From the NCBI RefSeq assembly GCF_009363655.1, contig NZ_CP045393.1, forward strand, positions 1,736,001-1,800,000: a stretch of 64,000 bases of DNA. The letters are read 5' to 3'. Below, in pieces: positions 63,370-64,000 of this stretch. Numbering within the stretch: the stretch's first letter is position 1; the number at the start of each line of letters is the position of its first letter. A model generated the notes under the pieces. That model worked only from the letters and a program-made list of their open reading frames with translations, was not told the origin of the DNA and made no database searches. The translations under genes and the position numbers were made by a program. Source of the stretch: Roseovarius sp. THAF27 (lineage in GTDB: Bacteria; Pseudomonadota; Alphaproteobacteria; Rhodobacterales; Rhodobacteraceae).

Positions 63370-64000
63370 TCAATCCCCGAATACGACGATCGATTCCGCC
63401 CCCCAGCCAACCGTGACCGGGCTGCCGGGCGGAACTACCGACCGGCCCGCCGTGTTGCGCATCGAGATGCTCAGCGGCGCGTCCCGGCCGGGCAGGCGCA
63501 CCTTGTAATAGGTCATGTCGCCGTAATACTCGGTATCGACCACCTCGCCCTCGACCTTGTTTTGCGACCAGTCGTTCTGGTCGAAGAGCACCGTCAGCAT
63601 CTCGGGCCGCACGCCGACGGTGCCGATGCTGTCGGGGGTAATGTCGTCGCCCAGACCGTCGCGCGGCAGCTCGACCTTGCCAAGGGCGTCGATATCCAGC
63701 GTCAGGTGCGTGCCGGTCTGATCAGTCACCTTGGCCGACAGGAAATTCATCACCCCGATAAAGGACGCCACCCGCTTGTTGACCGGGCGCCGGTACAGGC
63801 CCTCGGGCGTGTCCAGCTGCTCGATCTGCCCCTCAAACATCACCGCGATCCGGTCGGACATGATCAGCGCTTCCTCCTGGTCGTGGGTGACCAGGATGAA
63901 GGTGATCCCGATAGAGCGTTGCAGGCTGCGCAGCTCCACCTGCATCTGGTCGCGCAGCTTCTTGTCCAGCGCCGACAGCGGCTCGTCCAGCAGGATCACC
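63370..64000 (-). CDS. potA: PotA-like ABC transporter ATP-binding protein, C-terminal part
   Basis: The gene enters from the right edge, so only its C-terminal ~210 residues are seen. The Walker B region [17 protein letters not shown], the H-loop [17 protein letters not shown] and the C-terminal TOBE domain ([23 protein letters not shown]) are clear. This is the ATPase of a polyamine or similar amine importer. It is the upstream part of an operon with the Rieske oxygenase and methyltransferase. Confidence 0.9.
   Translation of the reverse strand, partial: VILLDEPLSALDKKLRDQMQVELRSLQRSIGITFILVTHDQEEALIMSDRIAVMFEGQIEQLDTPEGLYRRPVNKRVASFIGVMNFLSAKVTDQTGTHLTLDIDALGKVELPRDGLGDDITPDSIGTVGVRPEMLTVLFDQNDWSQNKVEGEVVDTEYYGDMTYYKVRLPGRDAPLSISMRNTAGRSVVPPGSPVTVGWGAESIVVFGD

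Overview
The window is a high-GC chromosomal segment of an alphaproteobacterium, most likely Rhodobacteraceae (Roseobacter group). The pointers are the gene order comEC-lexA-moeA-moaC-trpCDG, a LexA with a direct-repeat SOS box (GTTC-N7-GTTC), fabI divergent from pdxH, a two-domain cold-shock gene next to a DUF192 gene, a B12-dependent ribonucleotide reductase (nrdJ), and many TRAP/TTT solute transporters. No rRNA, CRISPR array or plasmid replication gene was seen.

Region by region. (1) 1-16700: core metabolism: end of comEC, lexA, molybdopterin (moeA, moaC) and tryptophan genes (trpC, trpD, trpG; trpE apart at 8.8-10.3 kb), a YibQ-like envelope protein, a GAF histidine kinase, an RluE-type pseudouridine synthase, ppiD, an aminotransferase, gpt, fabI, pdxH, a double cold-shock protein and a DUF192 protein. 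(2) 16787-25219: tRNA-Pro, a long nrdJ promoter region with two DnaA-box 9-mers and an NrdR-like dyad, nrdJ with a strongly folded 3' region and terminator, then ornithine cyclodeaminase, arginase, an Lrp-type regulator, dsbB and an exoD-like gene. (3) 25349-39761: a 14.3-kb genomic island inserted in tRNA-Leu(CAA), bounded by a 56-57-bp direct repeat of the tRNA 3' end. It holds a truncated tyrosine integrase, an IS3-family element, gene debris, a tightly overlapping catabolic operon (TAXI-TRAP transporter, IclR regulator, CaiB-type CoA-transferase, divergent crotonase, IpdAB/GctAB-like pair, acyl-CoA ligase) and a LysR/YeiH pair. (4) 40028-47861: an FAD-dependent 2-hydroxyacid dehydrogenase, a LysR regulator, a two-subunit sulfopyruvate-decarboxylase-like TPP enzyme (ComDE), a tripartite tricarboxylate transporter and a D-tartrate-dehydratase-like enolase. 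(5) 47913-57683: a DEAD-box helicase, a small secreted protein, and a surface-polysaccharide block with GT25 and GT2 glycosyltransferases and FdtA/FdtB-like amino-sugar enzymes. (6) 57829-64000: a TetR-controlled polyamine/amine block (class III aminotransferase, PotF-like binding protein) facing an operon of a PotA-like ATPase, a Rieske oxygenase and a methyltransferase.

The two most interesting systems are the tRNA-Leu island, whose operon looks built to import and break down an unidentified organic acid through CoA thioesters, and the adjacent cluster pairing ComDE-like decarboxylase subunits with a TarD-like dehydratase and a TTT importer. The second resembles a sulfolactate cluster but carries tartrate chemistry, so a new route through oxaloacetate or a sulfonated analogue is possible. 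These assignments come from motif recognition by eye; no alignment or database search was run.
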